A stretch of DNA of 45,208 nucleotides from a virus: the IMG/VR virus record IMGVR_UViG_3300018026_000020, positions 1 to 45,208 of that record. One strand, given 5' to 3'. This document shows, one piece after another, positions 7,589 to 16,251 of this stretch. A program made the translations under genes and the position numbers. How positions within the stretch are numbered: the first letter of the stretch is position 1; each line of letters opens with the position of its first letter. Under the pieces are notes generated by a model that had not been told where the DNA came from, ran no database searches, and saw only the letters and a program-made list of their open reading frames with translations.

Positions 7589-8244
7589 GCATCTGTGGCA
7601 AGCCAATGCCGAAAGCGAGGAATGGAGCCGACCGGGGAATCTGCACTAGACCACATAATCATGGTCCCAAAGGTGGTTGTCACGGCAACGGCACTTGTTT
7701 CGGATGCGGTATTAAACTGACATCTTTAACATCTAGTTTTTCTGTTGCTAACCGTGGACAAGGAGAGTGTAAAGTTTGTAAAAAAGAACGGTGCAGGAAG
7801 GACCGTGGTAGCCAACCACTTAATGTCCAGAATCCCGGAGAATTTCACGCTTTTCCGTGTGGGTGCAGTGGAGTTCTCCCTGTAGAAGGTTCAAACAAGT
7901 TTTCTATGGCAGGAACTCATCGAGGGAAAAGACAATATGTTTGTCGTGTGTCTTTCATTATCAAGGGTTCTAATGACAGAGCAAAAAAGGGGAGATACCA
8001 ACCCATTTTTCAAGATACCCCTCATACGGTAATTCGTAAATTGATGGAGGAGCCTAACTGCGAATGTTGTGGAGAAACACTGTCATGGAAAGTGTTAGCA
8101 CGTGGAAAAACTCCCCACCTTCATCATGACCATAAAACAGGCGAAATCTATGGATTCGCCCACCCAAAATGTAACCCTTTAGCAATGGAGAAAGAAATAG
8201 AACGACTGAAAGCCTTGCTTAAAGCACAAGAGATGGATTTATGA
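7585..8244 (+). CDS. Endonuclease VII-like HNH nuclease
   Basis: 219 residues from ATG 7585, overlapping the preceding stop; the frame upstream lies inside the HNH gene. The N-terminal half carries several Cys pairs (CGKP, CFGCG, CKVCKKERC). The C-terminal module CECCGETLSW, LHHDHKTGEIYGFAH, KCN matches the His-Asp-His core of recombination endonuclease VII family nucleases. It could be a homing enzyme or a phage junction resolvase; the position beside another HNH gene favours mobile DNA. The RNA ligase start overlaps its stop. Confidence 0.8.
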   Translation: MSICGKPMPKARNGADRGICTRPHNHGPKGGCHGNGTCFGCGIKLTSLTSSFSVANRGQGECKVCKKERCRKDRGSQPLNVQNPGEFHAFPCGCSGVLPVEGSNKFSMAGTHRGKRQYVCRVSFIIKGSNDRAKKGRYQPIFQDTPHTVIRKLMEEPNCECCGETLSWKVLARGKTPHLHHDHKTGEIYGFAHPKCNPLAMEKEIERLKALLKAQEMDL

Positions 8245-9494
8245 AGCTTGAAAATCTGCTAAACATTGACGAACTGAACAAGCAAATCAGGGAGGGTTTT
8301 ATCAATGAGCGCCGTCACCCCGCACTGCCCCTGCGAATCCTGAATTACTCGAATCGTTGTACTTTCGAGAATCACTGGTCTCTTGAAGCTTGTATCTGCC
8401 GTGGTCTGATTGTGGATGACGCCGGGGTGATTGTATCCAGACCCCCATCAAAATTTTTCAACCTCAACCAAAGAGGACCCCACATTTTCCGCAACAATCA
8501 GGGGGAGTTGGAAGTTCAAGACGAGACGTTCACCCCAGAGTTCCTCCTCGGGCAGGCGAAGATGTGGAGGTCTCCTATAACCATCACCCGCAAGCTGGAT
8601 GGGTGGGCGGGAATCTCGTGGCACTACGAGGGCATCTACGGGGTCGCCAGCCGGGGTTCCTTTGACTCGCCGGGGGCGCAGTATGCCACGGAGAAGGTGC
8701 AGAAGTTCGTCAAGTATAGGGCGTTCGCTGATTTCCTTCCCGAGGATACCACTCTGTTCTTTGAGATTATCTCCAAGATTACCAAGGTGGTTGTCCCCTA
8801 CAACTTCGAGGGGCTGGTGCTTATTGCTGCCATTGCCAACGAGACCGGGGAGGAATTGGAATACCCCGAGCTTGAGGCTTTCCACAAGCAGCTAAACAGC
8901 TATGCCAAGGACCGGGACTGGTGCCGGTTGGTGCCGAAGTTCGACATGTCGGTGGAAGAGTGCATGGCGGACAAGGACATGACGGAGGAGGGCTATGTTG
9001 CTGCCGTCTACCGGCCTCACTTCCCGCCTGTCCGGGCGAAGGTGAAGCTCGCCGAGTACTGTAGAATCCACAGGATTGTCACGGGAGTCACACCCCAGAA
9101 AATCTGGCAAGAAATGCACAATCCCATGTCTCCCTGGCTTGACCATAACAGCAAGCTGAACCATAATACAGGTGAAGTCCTCTACGATTTGTCTGTTCCA
9201 AGGGACTTTGCCAAATGGGTCAAAGGTTGGCAGATGGGATTGTACAAGGCGTTCCACGATAAGCTTTTGCAAGCCCTGAAAGCACAGAAGGCTTACAACG
9301 AGTTAGAGCGTGGCATCTACCCTGAGCACCGAAACAGGCTGCACTACTTGCATGGGTGTTTTCCCGTTGATATTGTCAATGCTGCCATCAAGCTAGAGAA
9401 CGGCAACATTGTTGGAGCCTATGAGATTTTATGGAAGATGGTTCGTCCCTATGGTCGGGAGGAAACATACTATTTCGATGGCAAGGGAGAATGA
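8241..9494 (+). CDS. rnlA: RNA ligase, T4 Rnl1 type
   Basis: 417 residues, start ATG 8241 overlapping the previous stop. CRGLIVDDAGVIVSRPPSKFFN near residues 53-74 is the ligase entry segment. K118-x-D120-G121 (RKLDGW) is the nucleotidyl-lysine motif I, SRGSF follows, FEGLVLI fits motif IV and RAKVKLAEY motif V. It should adenylate and join 5'-phosphate to 3'-OH RNA ends, for example in cleaved tRNA anticodon loops. The length and motif order match Rnl1 rather than the shorter Rnl2. With the kinase/phosphatase it forms a complete healing and sealing pathway. Confidence 0.9.
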   Translation: MKLENLLNIDELNKQIREGFINERRHPALPLRILNYSNRCTFENHWSLEACICRGLIVDDAGVIVSRPPSKFFNLNQRGPHIFRNNQGELEVQDETFTPEFLLGQAKMWRSPITITRKLDGWAGISWHYEGIYGVASRGSFDSPGAQYATEKVQKFVKYRAFADFLPEDTTLFFEIISKITKVVVPYNFEGLVLIAAIANETGEELEYPELEAFHKQLNSYAKDRDWCRLVPKFDMSVEECMADKDMTEEGYVAAVYRPHFPPVRAKVKLAEYCRIHRIVTGVTPQKIWQEMHNPMSPWLDHNSKLNHNTGEVLYDLSVPRDFAKWVKGWQMGLYKAFHDKLLQALKAQKAYNELERGIYPEHRNRLHYLHGCFPVDIVNAAIKLENGNIVGAYEILWKMVRPYGREETYYFDGKGE

Positions 9495-9555
9495 ATATCA
9501 AAAAATGAACTACCCAGTGCTTAGATAAATGCAAATTCACTAGGTGGGTTCATAA

Positions 9556-10404
9556 ATGCCGACTAAGACTAATGATAGTATAATCGCACAAATCCTGAGT
9601 CTGCACCAGCAAGGGCTGAAGGACAAGGAGATTGCCGATAAGCTCGGAACGAGCAAGACCAACGTCCAGCATTATCTGGAGGGCAGGAGGGTCGTCCATA
9701 GGCGCAAGAAGGGTGACAAAACCCCCATAACCGATGATATACGGAGACAGATTATCCAGTTGCATGCTGGGGGCCTGAATGATTGGGAGATTGCCAGCGA
9801 ACTTGATATAGGAAAGAGCACAGTCTCCTCATTTTTGCTTGGGAAGCGGGTCATCAACCATAAGCCAAGAAGGCAATACACGGGGGATGGTCACATCATC
9901 TGTTCTATATGCAAGCACTCCAAGTCCTCTGATGAGTTCGGCTCTCCAAGGTCAAACGGAAGGACGATATCCGAGTCATCGTTCTGCAAGGAGTGCCAGA
10001 GAGATAAGACCTTCAAGCGGCTATCCGACCCGTTAACCTATCTCCGCAAGCGGGTGAACGACTTGGCGGCAAGGTCCCGGAAACTCGGGGTCATTTTCAG
10101 ACTGACGGTAGAAGACGCTTGGAGGATATATACTGAACAAAGGGGTAAGTGCTTTTACACAGGCGAACAGATGGCGCTTGCCCCCCGTTCAAAGGTGGCG
10201 GGCTTAAGAACATCATTGTCCTTTGACAAGGTAGTTCCAGAGCGGGGGTATGAGGAGAGCAATGTAGTCCTGTGTACCTACAAGGCAAACGCCGTCAAGC
10301 AGGACTTGACCTTGGACGAGATACGTGATTGGCTTCCGGGATGGTATCAAAAGTTGAAGGCATGTAGCCGTCTCGGCATAGGAAACATAATGTGCGCTCT
10401 TTGA
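9556..10404 (+). CDS. HNH endonuclease with two helix-turn-helix units
   Basis: 282 residues. Two helix-turn-helix units are visible, LKDKEIADKLGTSKTNVQHYL (about 20-40) and LNDWEIASELDIGKSTVSSFL (about 74-94), then CSICKHSKSSDEF/CKECQRD zinc pairs and a C-terminal nuclease with GKCFYTGEQM, SFDKVVPERGYEESN and CTYKAN. It is a relative of the gene at 6815 with a duplicated DNA-binding unit. Start ATG 9556 has only a weak GTGGG upstream. It sits just after the RNA ligase. Confidence 0.85.
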   Translation: MPTKTNDSIIAQILSLHQQGLKDKEIADKLGTSKTNVQHYLEGRRVVHRRKKGDKTPITDDIRRQIIQLHAGGLNDWEIASELDIGKSTVSSFLLGKRVINHKPRRQYTGDGHIICSICKHSKSSDEFGSPRSNGRTISESSFCKECQRDKTFKRLSDPLTYLRKRVNDLAARSRKLGVIFRLTVEDAWRIYTEQRGKCFYTGEQMALAPRSKVAGLRTSLSFDKVVPERGYEESNVVLCTYKANAVKQDLTLDEIRDWLPGWYQKLKACSRLGIGNIMCAL

Positions 10405-10499
10405 CCTCAGACAGCGGCGGCGGTCGCCGCCAGCACGGCAATAGGGATGACTTGGTGGAGATATTGGCGCTACCGAGCCTTTCAGACTTGGAGATGGGT

Positions 10500-10715
10500 A
10501 TGTTCAAGGTGGGAGACAAAGCGGAAACCACAACCGGTCTCTCCGGGACGCTGACTGATTACGATGTGATATTTGGGAGATTTTTTCTCAGGTGTCCCGA
10601 TGGATTCGGGTTGTGGGTACACCCCGAGAACCTCAAGTTACCGCTCGGGAACAAATGCCCTGTAAACGAGACAAATGAGACAGATGTTCCCGTTCGGGAA
10701 CGGAGCAACATATGA
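10500..10715 (+). CDS. Small hypothetical protein
   Basis: 71 residues from ATG 10500, with GGAG 6 bases upstream. An ATG at 10494 is too close to the site, and the longer frame overlaps the HNH end. FKVGDKAETTTGLSGTLTDY looks like a small beta-barrel (SH3- or KOW-like) strand set. A perfect 7-bp hairpin GGCGGCG/CGCCGCC lies upstream near 10415. Its stop overlaps the next gene (ATGA). Function unknown. Confidence 0.65.
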   Translation: MFKVGDKAETTTGLSGTLTDYDVIFGRFFLRCPDGFGLWVHPENLKLPLGNKCPVNETNETDVPVRERSNI

Positions 10716-11251
10716 AACAGAGCCGATTCTATATCCACTATATTCTGACTGACAAGGGGGAGGAATCCATCGAGTTTTCCGACAAGCTTTGTAAGCTACT
10801 CCGGGAGCGCTTTCCTGCGGACACGTTCTTCCAGAAATTCACCCCGGAAGTCATGAATCCCAACCTCCCCGGTACGCCCGGTATGGACCGCACTACCCTG
10901 ACGTGGAAGCCGGTGGAGAATTCTAAGGTTCTGCTCATTGGCATTGGTGTCGGCGGCTTGTTCGGTTACCGATTGCAGCTTGAGAAAGAGTTTGAAGGTG
11001 TATCCCTCATCGCCGTCTGTCCGCCGCCCGGCCTCAGCCTTGCCCCCGCAGGAGGTCCAAGAGCGGTGCTGTACGGCTCCAAGGAAGGCGTGTACTCCCT
11101 TCCCATTGAGAAGTACCATGTGCCGCACACGCAGACCTTTGGCATCCCGTCCCTCCAGCATGGTCCCCAACTGGCGTTCTATGCCATCGCCTACTTGGTG
11201 GACAAGTACATGCAAGAAGAGGACTTACTGCCGGAAATGAGAAAGTTATGA
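10712..11251 (+). CDS. Hypothetical protein, possible alpha/beta fold
   Basis: 179 residues, ATGA overlap with the upstream gene. The segment VLLIGIGVGGLFGYRLQ followed by VSLIAVCPPPG resembles the strand-turn-helix and next strand of an alpha/beta hydrolase or Rossmann-like fold, but the usual nucleophile Ser is replaced (GIGVGG), so activity is doubtful. Its stop overlaps the next start (ATGA). Function unknown. Confidence 0.7.
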   Translation: MKQSRFYIHYILTDKGEESIEFSDKLCKLLRERFPADTFFQKFTPEVMNPNLPGTPGMDRTTLTWKPVENSKVLLIGIGVGGLFGYRLQLEKEFEGVSLIAVCPPPGLSLAPAGGPRAVLYGSKEGVYSLPIEKYHVPHTQTFGIPSLQHGPQLAFYAIAYLVDKYMQEEDLLPEMRKL

Positions 11252-11481
11252 TACAGGGACCACCGCCGACAAAACGGGAACCTGAGTGGCGTCCAATACC
11301 GGATTACGGGGACGTATACACCATTGAGGATTTTTATCGCAACATTGCCCCCGTGGTGGGAAGCGACGGTATAGGATACTACGCCCGGCCTCCCTTGATG
11401 TCAGACGAGCGCATCAACCCCTGCGTGTGGGACCACAACTTTGACGAGCTTTACACCCACATAATCTGGTTTAATTGTTAA
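11248..11481 (+). CDS. Small hypothetical protein
   Basis: 77 residues, ATGA overlap with the preceding gene. Proline-rich N-terminus, aromatic C-terminus (CVWDHNFDELYTHIIWFNC). Not recognised. It is followed by a GIY-YIG endonuclease gene after 36 bases, so its end could have been altered by insertion. Confidence 0.65.
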   Translation: MIQGPPPTKREPEWRPIPDYGDVYTIEDFYRNIAPVVGSDGIGYYARPPLMSDERINPCVWDHNFDELYTHIIWFNC

Positions 11482-11517
11482 AAACAACTTCCTAATACTA
11501 TTATGGGGGAGGTTGTT

Positions 11518-12252
11518 ATGTTCATTTATCTAATCGTCAATAGTATAACAGGAAAATACTATGTTGGGCAGCACAAGGGAAATAACTTAACAAAGTATCT
11601 ACAGCAAAAATTCAATCATGCCCAGACGGGAATCTCCACCCGTTCCCACCTCTATAATTCAATGAGAGCACACCCTGACCCTAAAGTCTGGTCTATTCAT
11701 GCTCTCCGGTCGGATATCCAGACAAGAAAAGAACTTAATGAAATTGAACAAGATTTTATTAAGTTTCTAAAGTCTCAAGACTCAGAGTATGGCTATAACA
11801 TCTGCCGAGAAGGGGAAGGATTTACGGGGCCTGTATCTCAAGAAAGTCGCCAAAGAATGTCCCAAGCTCAGAAAAAAAGATGGTCTGACAATAAACTTCG
11901 TGCCGAGAAAAGTGAAACCAGTAGAGAGGTGTGGGCTAAAAATCCAACCCTTCGTGCTAAAGTCACTAAAGCCGTAATTAAAACATGGGCTAACTCGGAA
12001 CTTCGTACCCTTCGTTCAGAAATTAGCAAAAAACTGTGGGATAATTCCGACTTTAGAAAAATGGTTAAAGAAAGCAGAAAGAGGGGTAAAAAATGGAAGT
12101 TAACTCCTCAAGGACTTGAAAAAATAAAAAGGTATCATATGGGTATAAAGCTAACCGATGAATCACGAAAGAAAATAAGTGGGGGAATAAGAAGAGCTTG
12201 GATAGATGGTAAGTATAACAAGAGAGTAACTAAACACATAACAAAAACGTAG
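11518..12252 (+). CDS. GIY-YIG homing endonuclease
   Basis: 244 residues from ATG 11518, with GGGGGAGG 5 bases upstream. The N-terminal catalytic domain shows IYLIV followed by YYVGQHKG, NSM near residue 55, and Glu in ELNEIEQDFI. The C-terminal half has repeated W-containing basic units (KRWSDN, REVWAKN, KTWANS, KKLWDN, RRAWIDG), the DNA-recognition repeats common in such enzymes. AT-rich compared with its neighbours. Probably a mobile gene. Confidence 0.88.
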   Translation: MFIYLIVNSITGKYYVGQHKGNNLTKYLQQKFNHAQTGISTRSHLYNSMRAHPDPKVWSIHALRSDIQTRKELNEIEQDFIKFLKSQDSEYGYNICREGEGFTGPVSQESRQRMSQAQKKRWSDNKLRAEKSETSREVWAKNPTLRAKVTKAVIKTWANSELRTLRSEISKKLWDNSDFRKMVKESRKRGKKWKLTPQGLEKIKRYHMGIKLTDESRKKISGGIRRAWIDGKYNKRVTKHITKT

Positions 12253-12303
12253 AACATTAAGGATAACTGTAGATTTTTGGTTTTTCACTAAAATGATGGA
12301 GTT

Positions 12304-12317
12304 TCGTGGTATACTGT
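12304..12317 (+). promoter_or_regulatory. Extended -10 promoter motif, copy 3
   Basis: TCGTGGTATACTGT, with TATACT at 12310-12315. Only six bases separate it from the first ATG of the next gene at 12322, unlike 15-16 in copies 1 and 2, so transcription would start at or near that ATG. Confidence 0.6.
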
Positions 12318-12321
12318 AGGT

Positions 12322-12849
12322 ATGGAGACTATTCCACAGGTTATCGCTTCCGAGCTTTCCTACCGCCGCCAGTACTATGACGCCGGGCCGACTTCCGGGA
12401 TGAAGTGTCGATTCTGTTCTCAACCCATCCAATTTGTCTTTCTGCTTAAGGACCCGTGGGGCGGAACCCTGCCCATCGGCGAATGTTGTTTCCTCAAGCT
12501 CAAAGAGGTCAATCCTGCGGTCTACACCGGTCTGGTAGCCAGCTTGATTATGTTGCAGGGAGCGGCTAAGGACCAGCAATCAGACATCGACCAACAGGCT
12601 GAGGCAGGACTGGTCATTACTCACCGGGACGCCTACAAGATGCTCCTCCGAAGCGGACGTGCCCGCATCACAGCATACCGGGTAGCCTCCGGGGAGAAGG
12701 AGTGGTTGCCAAAGTCTCTTTTTGAGTTGCGGAAAGAGATGCGAATAGCCCCCACCACCAATGCCCGCAAGACTAATAAGTCCCTTATCCGCTGGTATCA
12801 ACGCCGGATTGGCGTCCTGCAAGAAAAGCTCTCCCAACCCCAACAGTAA
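12322..12849 (+). CDS. Hypothetical protein, putative zinc site
   Basis: 175 residues if ATG 12322 is used. CRFCSQP near residue 29 and GECCFLKLKE near 54 could bind one metal. The C-terminal third is basic and helical (RKTNKSLIRWYQRR). The start is debatable: aligning the promoter-to-start region with the other two promoter copies puts GGAG at 12324-12327 and an in-frame ATT at 12331 where their ATG lies, so either a leaderless ATG or an ATT start is possible. Function unknown. Confidence 0.75.
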   Translation: METIPQVIASELSYRRQYYDAGPTSGMKCRFCSQPIQFVFLLKDPWGGTLPIGECCFLKLKEVNPAVYTGLVASLIMLQGAAKDQQSDIDQQAEAGLVITHRDAYKMLLRSGRARITAYRVASGEKEWLPKSLFELRKEMRIAPTTNARKTNKSLIRWYQRRIGVLQEKLSQPQQ

Positions 12850-12894
12850 AGTTTGCCCTATCAGTATCTTTTATAGACGGACTGGAGGCGGCAA

Positions 12895-13173
12895 GTGGTA
12901 AACAAGCTCTATCTCAGGGCAAACGGCATTGACATATCTAAGGCCCGAGTGCGGAACAAACTGGTCAATGGCTCCCCCTTTGGCGGCAGTGAAGTGGTTA
13001 TCGAAGTACCTCCCATGGAGCATATGCCCGGCTTGGGGGAGATAACTTTGGAAGATGCTAGAATTCCCGGACTTCCTGATTTTAAGTTAGAGGTAAAGCA
13101 AGGGAACGGCGATTGGAGAACCGTAAGTATTCCTGAACTTAAAGCGATTTTGGCTGGAAAACCAAATGGCTAA
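12895..13173 (+). CDS. Small hypothetical protein
   Basis: 92 residues from GTG 12895, with GGAGG 7 bases upstream. Mixed strand-rich sequence (SEVVIEVPPMEHM), no recognised motif. Its end overlaps the next gene by 8 bases. Confidence 0.7.
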   Translation: MVNKLYLRANGIDISKARVRNKLVNGSPFGGSEVVIEVPPMEHMPGLGEITLEDARIPGLPDFKLEVKQGNGDWRTVSIPELKAILAGKPNG

Positions 13174-13426
13174 GAAGAAGAGACAACCCGAGCTAGACGA
13201 GCTTCTTTTCCAAGACGAAACCCCTCCCGAGGAGGAGAGGGACGACCTTCTCTTTGACGACCCGGAGGAGGAATCCCAAGAGTCTGACGAAGAGGAAGAG
13301 GAAGAACTTATCCCCGAGCTTGAAATTGGAGAAAACGGACACATCCGTCCGCACCACAAGCGGGGTCGCCGGGAAGATGACGAAGAAGAGGACTCGCCGG
13401 TAGTACTGGACTGGGATGAACTGTAA
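13166..13426 (+). CDS. Highly acidic small protein
   Basis: 86 residues starting inside the end of the previous gene. Asp and Glu make up a large share, with a run EESQESDEEEEEELIPE, and a short basic patch HHKRGRRED before an acidic C-terminus ending LDWDEL. Likely disordered; such proteins often mimic nucleic acid or bind basic partners, but that is inference. It directly precedes the helicase gene. Confidence 0.7.
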   Translation: MAKKKRQPELDELLFQDETPPEEERDDLLFDDPEEESQESDEEEEEELIPELEIGENGHIRPHHKRGRREDDEEEDSPVVLDWDEL

Positions 13427-13459
13427 TTAAAAGTAAGCAAACCACAGTATTAACCGTTA

Positions 13460-15376
13460 ATGAGCGAATCCATTTGTCCTCTTATAACCCAATACACTAA
13501 CGAATTGGGAATAGACCCGCAAGTGCTTGAAAGACTGTATCTTATCCGAAAGTGGGACATTGACCCCAACCACCCAGAAATCACTCCCATACCATTCAAA
13601 TGGCCGTCTCTTCTAAGGACCAAAGTACTCAACTTTGATACCGGGCAAGAGGAGGAGCCCCTTAATATCAGGGAATATCAGAAGGTTCAAATTCATCATC
13701 TATCACGGATGAACCGCTTTATAAATGGAGATAATGTCGGACTTGGAAAGACCATTGATGCCATCGCTGCCTGTTGTTGGCTAAAGGATAGATTACCAGA
13801 CATAAAGACCGTAGTAATTACGACTAGGAGTACTACCCACCAGTGGTTCGATGAATTATCTCGATTCAGCAACCTACGTCCTTTTGTGATGCGGGATATT
13901 TATCGAGGGAAGAAATCCTCCGAATCCAGGTATCAGCAACTTCGTGATTTCTTGATGGGAAATAAGAAGGATGTACTTATATGCAAATACTCTTCTATGA
14001 TAGGGGTAAGGAAGAGAGTAGAGGGACGGTTTGATGAAGATGGAAATCCCGTAAATAATGGAAAAGAGAGGATTTCGCAAGAGATAAAGACATTTTCAGA
14101 GATTCTCAAAGAGTACAAAGACAAGACTATTCTGATATTTGACGAATGCCATAGATTCAAAAGTCGGGGCACCCAGACCCGTGCCTTAGTTATGGCTTTA
14201 GCCAAGCAGGGGCGGTGGGTGTGGGGGCTTACCGGAACTGTTATGAAGAACTCTCTCGATGAGTTTTATAATGTGGCTTCAGCAATCGGAATCAAGCCAT
14301 TTGGGAGCTTATGGGACTTTGATGAGGAATTTTGTCTATTCCGAAAGCAGTATATTGGAAGAGGCCGTCATATCCGGGTTCTTGCTGGGTATAAGAATGT
14401 AGAGAAATTTAAGCAGGGTATTCGTCCCTTTTACTTAGGTAGGAGTCAGAGGCAAGTCAAGGAGCCGCTTCCACGTCTAGTCACCATCTACCATCCGGTG
14501 GAACTGGACGAAAGACAGAAAAAGCTTTTGCTGGAGGATATACCTTCAGGTAAATTCCAACTTCCTCCATCCTTGGTTAAAGTAGCGGGGGAAGTCTATG
14601 AGCAGGAGAGGGACCCTGATAACCAAATGACTCAGCTTTCAGTTCAGCAATTGGTTGCAAATCATTGGGCATTGCTTGACCCGTCAAATGAGAAGGACTT
14701 TCATATAAAAACATTAAGCCCCAAAGAAGAGTCGTTGCTTGACCTTCTGGATGGTGATTTGTTGGGGGAAAAAGTTATTGTTTTCACTAAATACCGAACC
14801 TTTATAGACCGGCTTGACTGGCTGACGAAAAATGGGCACTTTACTAGCCGCAAGTTTCTCAGAATTACAGGACGGGAAAATGAGAAGCAAAGAAATGAAA
14901 GTAAGCGGTTGTTTCAATCTCCTGATTCCGGCTACGACCTAATCGTTATAAACTCCGCTGGATTCGAGGGTATTAACCTTCAGCAAGCTCCCAATATGGT
15001 ATGTCTTGATGTCCCCTGGTCGTTTGGAGACATGCTCCAACTAGTTGGTAGGATGGTAAGGATGGCGTCTCCACACACAGTGTGTACTCTACACATTCTT
15101 CCGGCAAGGGGAACAGTGGATGAATATGCCATAGATACGCTTAAGAACAAGAGGGGGGTCTTTGCAAAGATTCTGGGGGGGTCTTATACAACAGGCTTGT
15201 TAGATAATGAGGAGTGCCTTGATTTAGATGCTGGTAGTATAGAGTCCGCCGCCTCCGATAATGAGTTTCGTTCTCTACTCAAGGCGCATTGCAAAAAACT
15301 TAGTCTGGGGAAGTTCTTAAAGGGGGAGTTTCTGGGAATTTCTAGCAAAGAAGACGAAAGAGTAATGGATGATTAA
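13460..15376 (+). CDS. SNF2-type superfamily 2 helicase
   Basis: 638 residues. REYQKVQIHHL precedes motif I GLGKT (94-98), motif II is DECH (228-231), motif III LTGT (257-260), and the second RecA lobe carries VINSAGFEGINLQ and QLVGRMVR near residue 527. The order and spacing fit SNF2/RapA-like double-stranded DNA translocases found in phages, acting in replication, recombination or transcription. No ribosome binding site is visible; instead a 13-base palindrome ATTAACCGTTAAT (13449-13461) overlaps ATG 13460. The gene becomes AT-rich toward the following HNH gene, whose start overlaps its stop. Confidence 0.9.
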   Translation: MSESICPLITQYTNELGIDPQVLERLYLIRKWDIDPNHPEITPIPFKWPSLLRTKVLNFDTGQEEEPLNIREYQKVQIHHLSRMNRFINGDNVGLGKTIDAIAACCWLKDRLPDIKTVVITTRSTTHQWFDELSRFSNLRPFVMRDIYRGKKSSESRYQQLRDFLMGNKKDVLICKYSSMIGVRKRVEGRFDEDGNPVNNGKERISQEIKTFSEILKEYKDKTILIFDECHRFKSRGTQTRALVMALAKQGRWVWGLTGTVMKNSLDEFYNVASAIGIKPFGSLWDFDEEFCLFRKQYIGRGRHIRVLAGYKNVEKFKQGIRPFYLGRSQRQVKEPLPRLVTIYHPVELDERQKKLLLEDIPSGKFQLPPSLVKVAGEVYEQERDPDNQMTQLSVQQLVANHWALLDPSNEKDFHIKTLSPKEESLLDLLDGDLLGEKVIVFTKYRTFIDRLDWLTKNGHFTSRKFLRITGRENEKQRNESKRLFQSPDSGYDLIVINSAGFEGINLQQAPNMVCLDVPWSFGDMLQLVGRMVRMASPHTVCTLHILPARGTVDEYAIDTLKNKRGVFAKILGGSYTTGLLDNEECLDLDAGSIESAASDNEFRSLLKAHCKKLSLGKFLKGEFLGISSKEDERVMDD

Positions 15377-15908
15377 TCCATCCATGGCAATAAATAAGAA
15401 AAAACGGGGGCATAACACTGAGTACGCCTTCTTGTGTAGAGGTTGCGGTCGGGAAATTTGGAGACGAGGTTGCTATCTTTCTAAAAACGACTCTCCTGGG
15501 TACTGTCACACGTGCGGAAATAGAAAAATTTGGAGTTGCAAACTTCAACCATTTGAGCACATCTTAACCTATCTGAAAAGACAAAATCACCCCGTTTTCT
15601 TATCCTACGAAGAATTGTTGGAATTCACACATATAGAAACCTGTGAATATTGTGGCTCATTGGTCTCATGGGAGTCAAGAAAATCATTTAAGCGTTGTAC
15701 CCATGCAACAAACCTAGATAGAAAAAACAATAGCCTTGGATATTCTAAAGATAACTGTGTTGTTTGTTGTTGGGAATGTAACCGGGTAAGGGGGAATGTA
15801 TATTCATATTATGAAATGAAGAAAATTGGAAAGTTGCTAAAAATCTTGAAAAATTCAAAGAAATCCAGTAATAATAAAGGGGAATGCAATGAGCAATATG
15901 GTGGTTAG
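15369..15908 (+). CDS. HNH endonuclease
   Basis: 179 residues. N-terminal CRGCGREIW and YCHTCGN zinc pairs; C-terminal nuclease core with CEYCGSLVSW, ATNLDRKNNSLGY and CWECNRVRGN. ATG 15369 overlaps the helicase stop; an in-frame ATG at 15384 is an alternative, and neither has a clear ribosome binding site. Strongly AT-rich. Likely a homing gene inserted after the helicase; it ends overlapping the next gene. Confidence 0.85.
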   Translation: MINPSMAINKKKRGHNTEYAFLCRGCGREIWRRGCYLSKNDSPGYCHTCGNRKIWSCKLQPFEHILTYLKRQNHPVFLSYEELLEFTHIETCEYCGSLVSWESRKSFKRCTHATNLDRKNNSLGYSKDNCVVCCWECNRVRGNVYSYYEMKKIGKLLKILKNSKKSSNNKGECNEQYGG

Positions 15909-16251
15909 GTCGGTGACTATCTCCTTGGAGCTTGCCGACAAGGAGTTTGGCAACGGCATGAGCCGGTTCTTCAATATCAAGGGGGCTTACCAAGAGGGCG
16001 ACACTCCCTTGGAAGAGGTCGCTGATGTGGTCGATGACAGCCTGACCATGTTTATGGCCGCTTGGAAATCTTTGCTCGGAAGTAAGTGTGCGCAGGGCAA
16101 GATTGACGGCAAAACCATGCAGGATGAAGTACGGAAGGTTATCAAGCGGACAACGAAGGTTCAAGCCTATCTCAGGAAAGAAGATGGGAGTGAACCAATC
16201 ACAAACGGACCCCCGGCAGGAACAGAGGGTCAATCAGAGGGAACTTCATGA
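15889..16251 (+). CDS. Hypothetical protein
   Basis: 120 residues, ATG 15889 with AAGGGGA upstream inside the HNH end. N-terminal VRSVTISLELADKEFGNG strand-rich segment, a helical middle, and a Gly/Pro/Thr-rich tail. Not recognised. It overlaps the next start (ATGA) and may act with that coiled-coil protein. Confidence 0.72.
   Translation: MSNMVVRSVTISLELADKEFGNGMSRFFNIKGAYQEGDTPLEEVADVVDDSLTMFMAAWKSLLGSKCAQGKIDGKTMQDEVRKVIKRTTKVQAYLRKEDGSEPITNGPPAGTEGQSEGTS

Noticed and set aside
13087-13440. Serine-rich minus-strand frame
   Set aside because: Mirror of the Glu/Asp-rich gene at 13166 (GAA/GAG read as TTC/CTC); no ribosome binding site. The same applies to 33278-33598.
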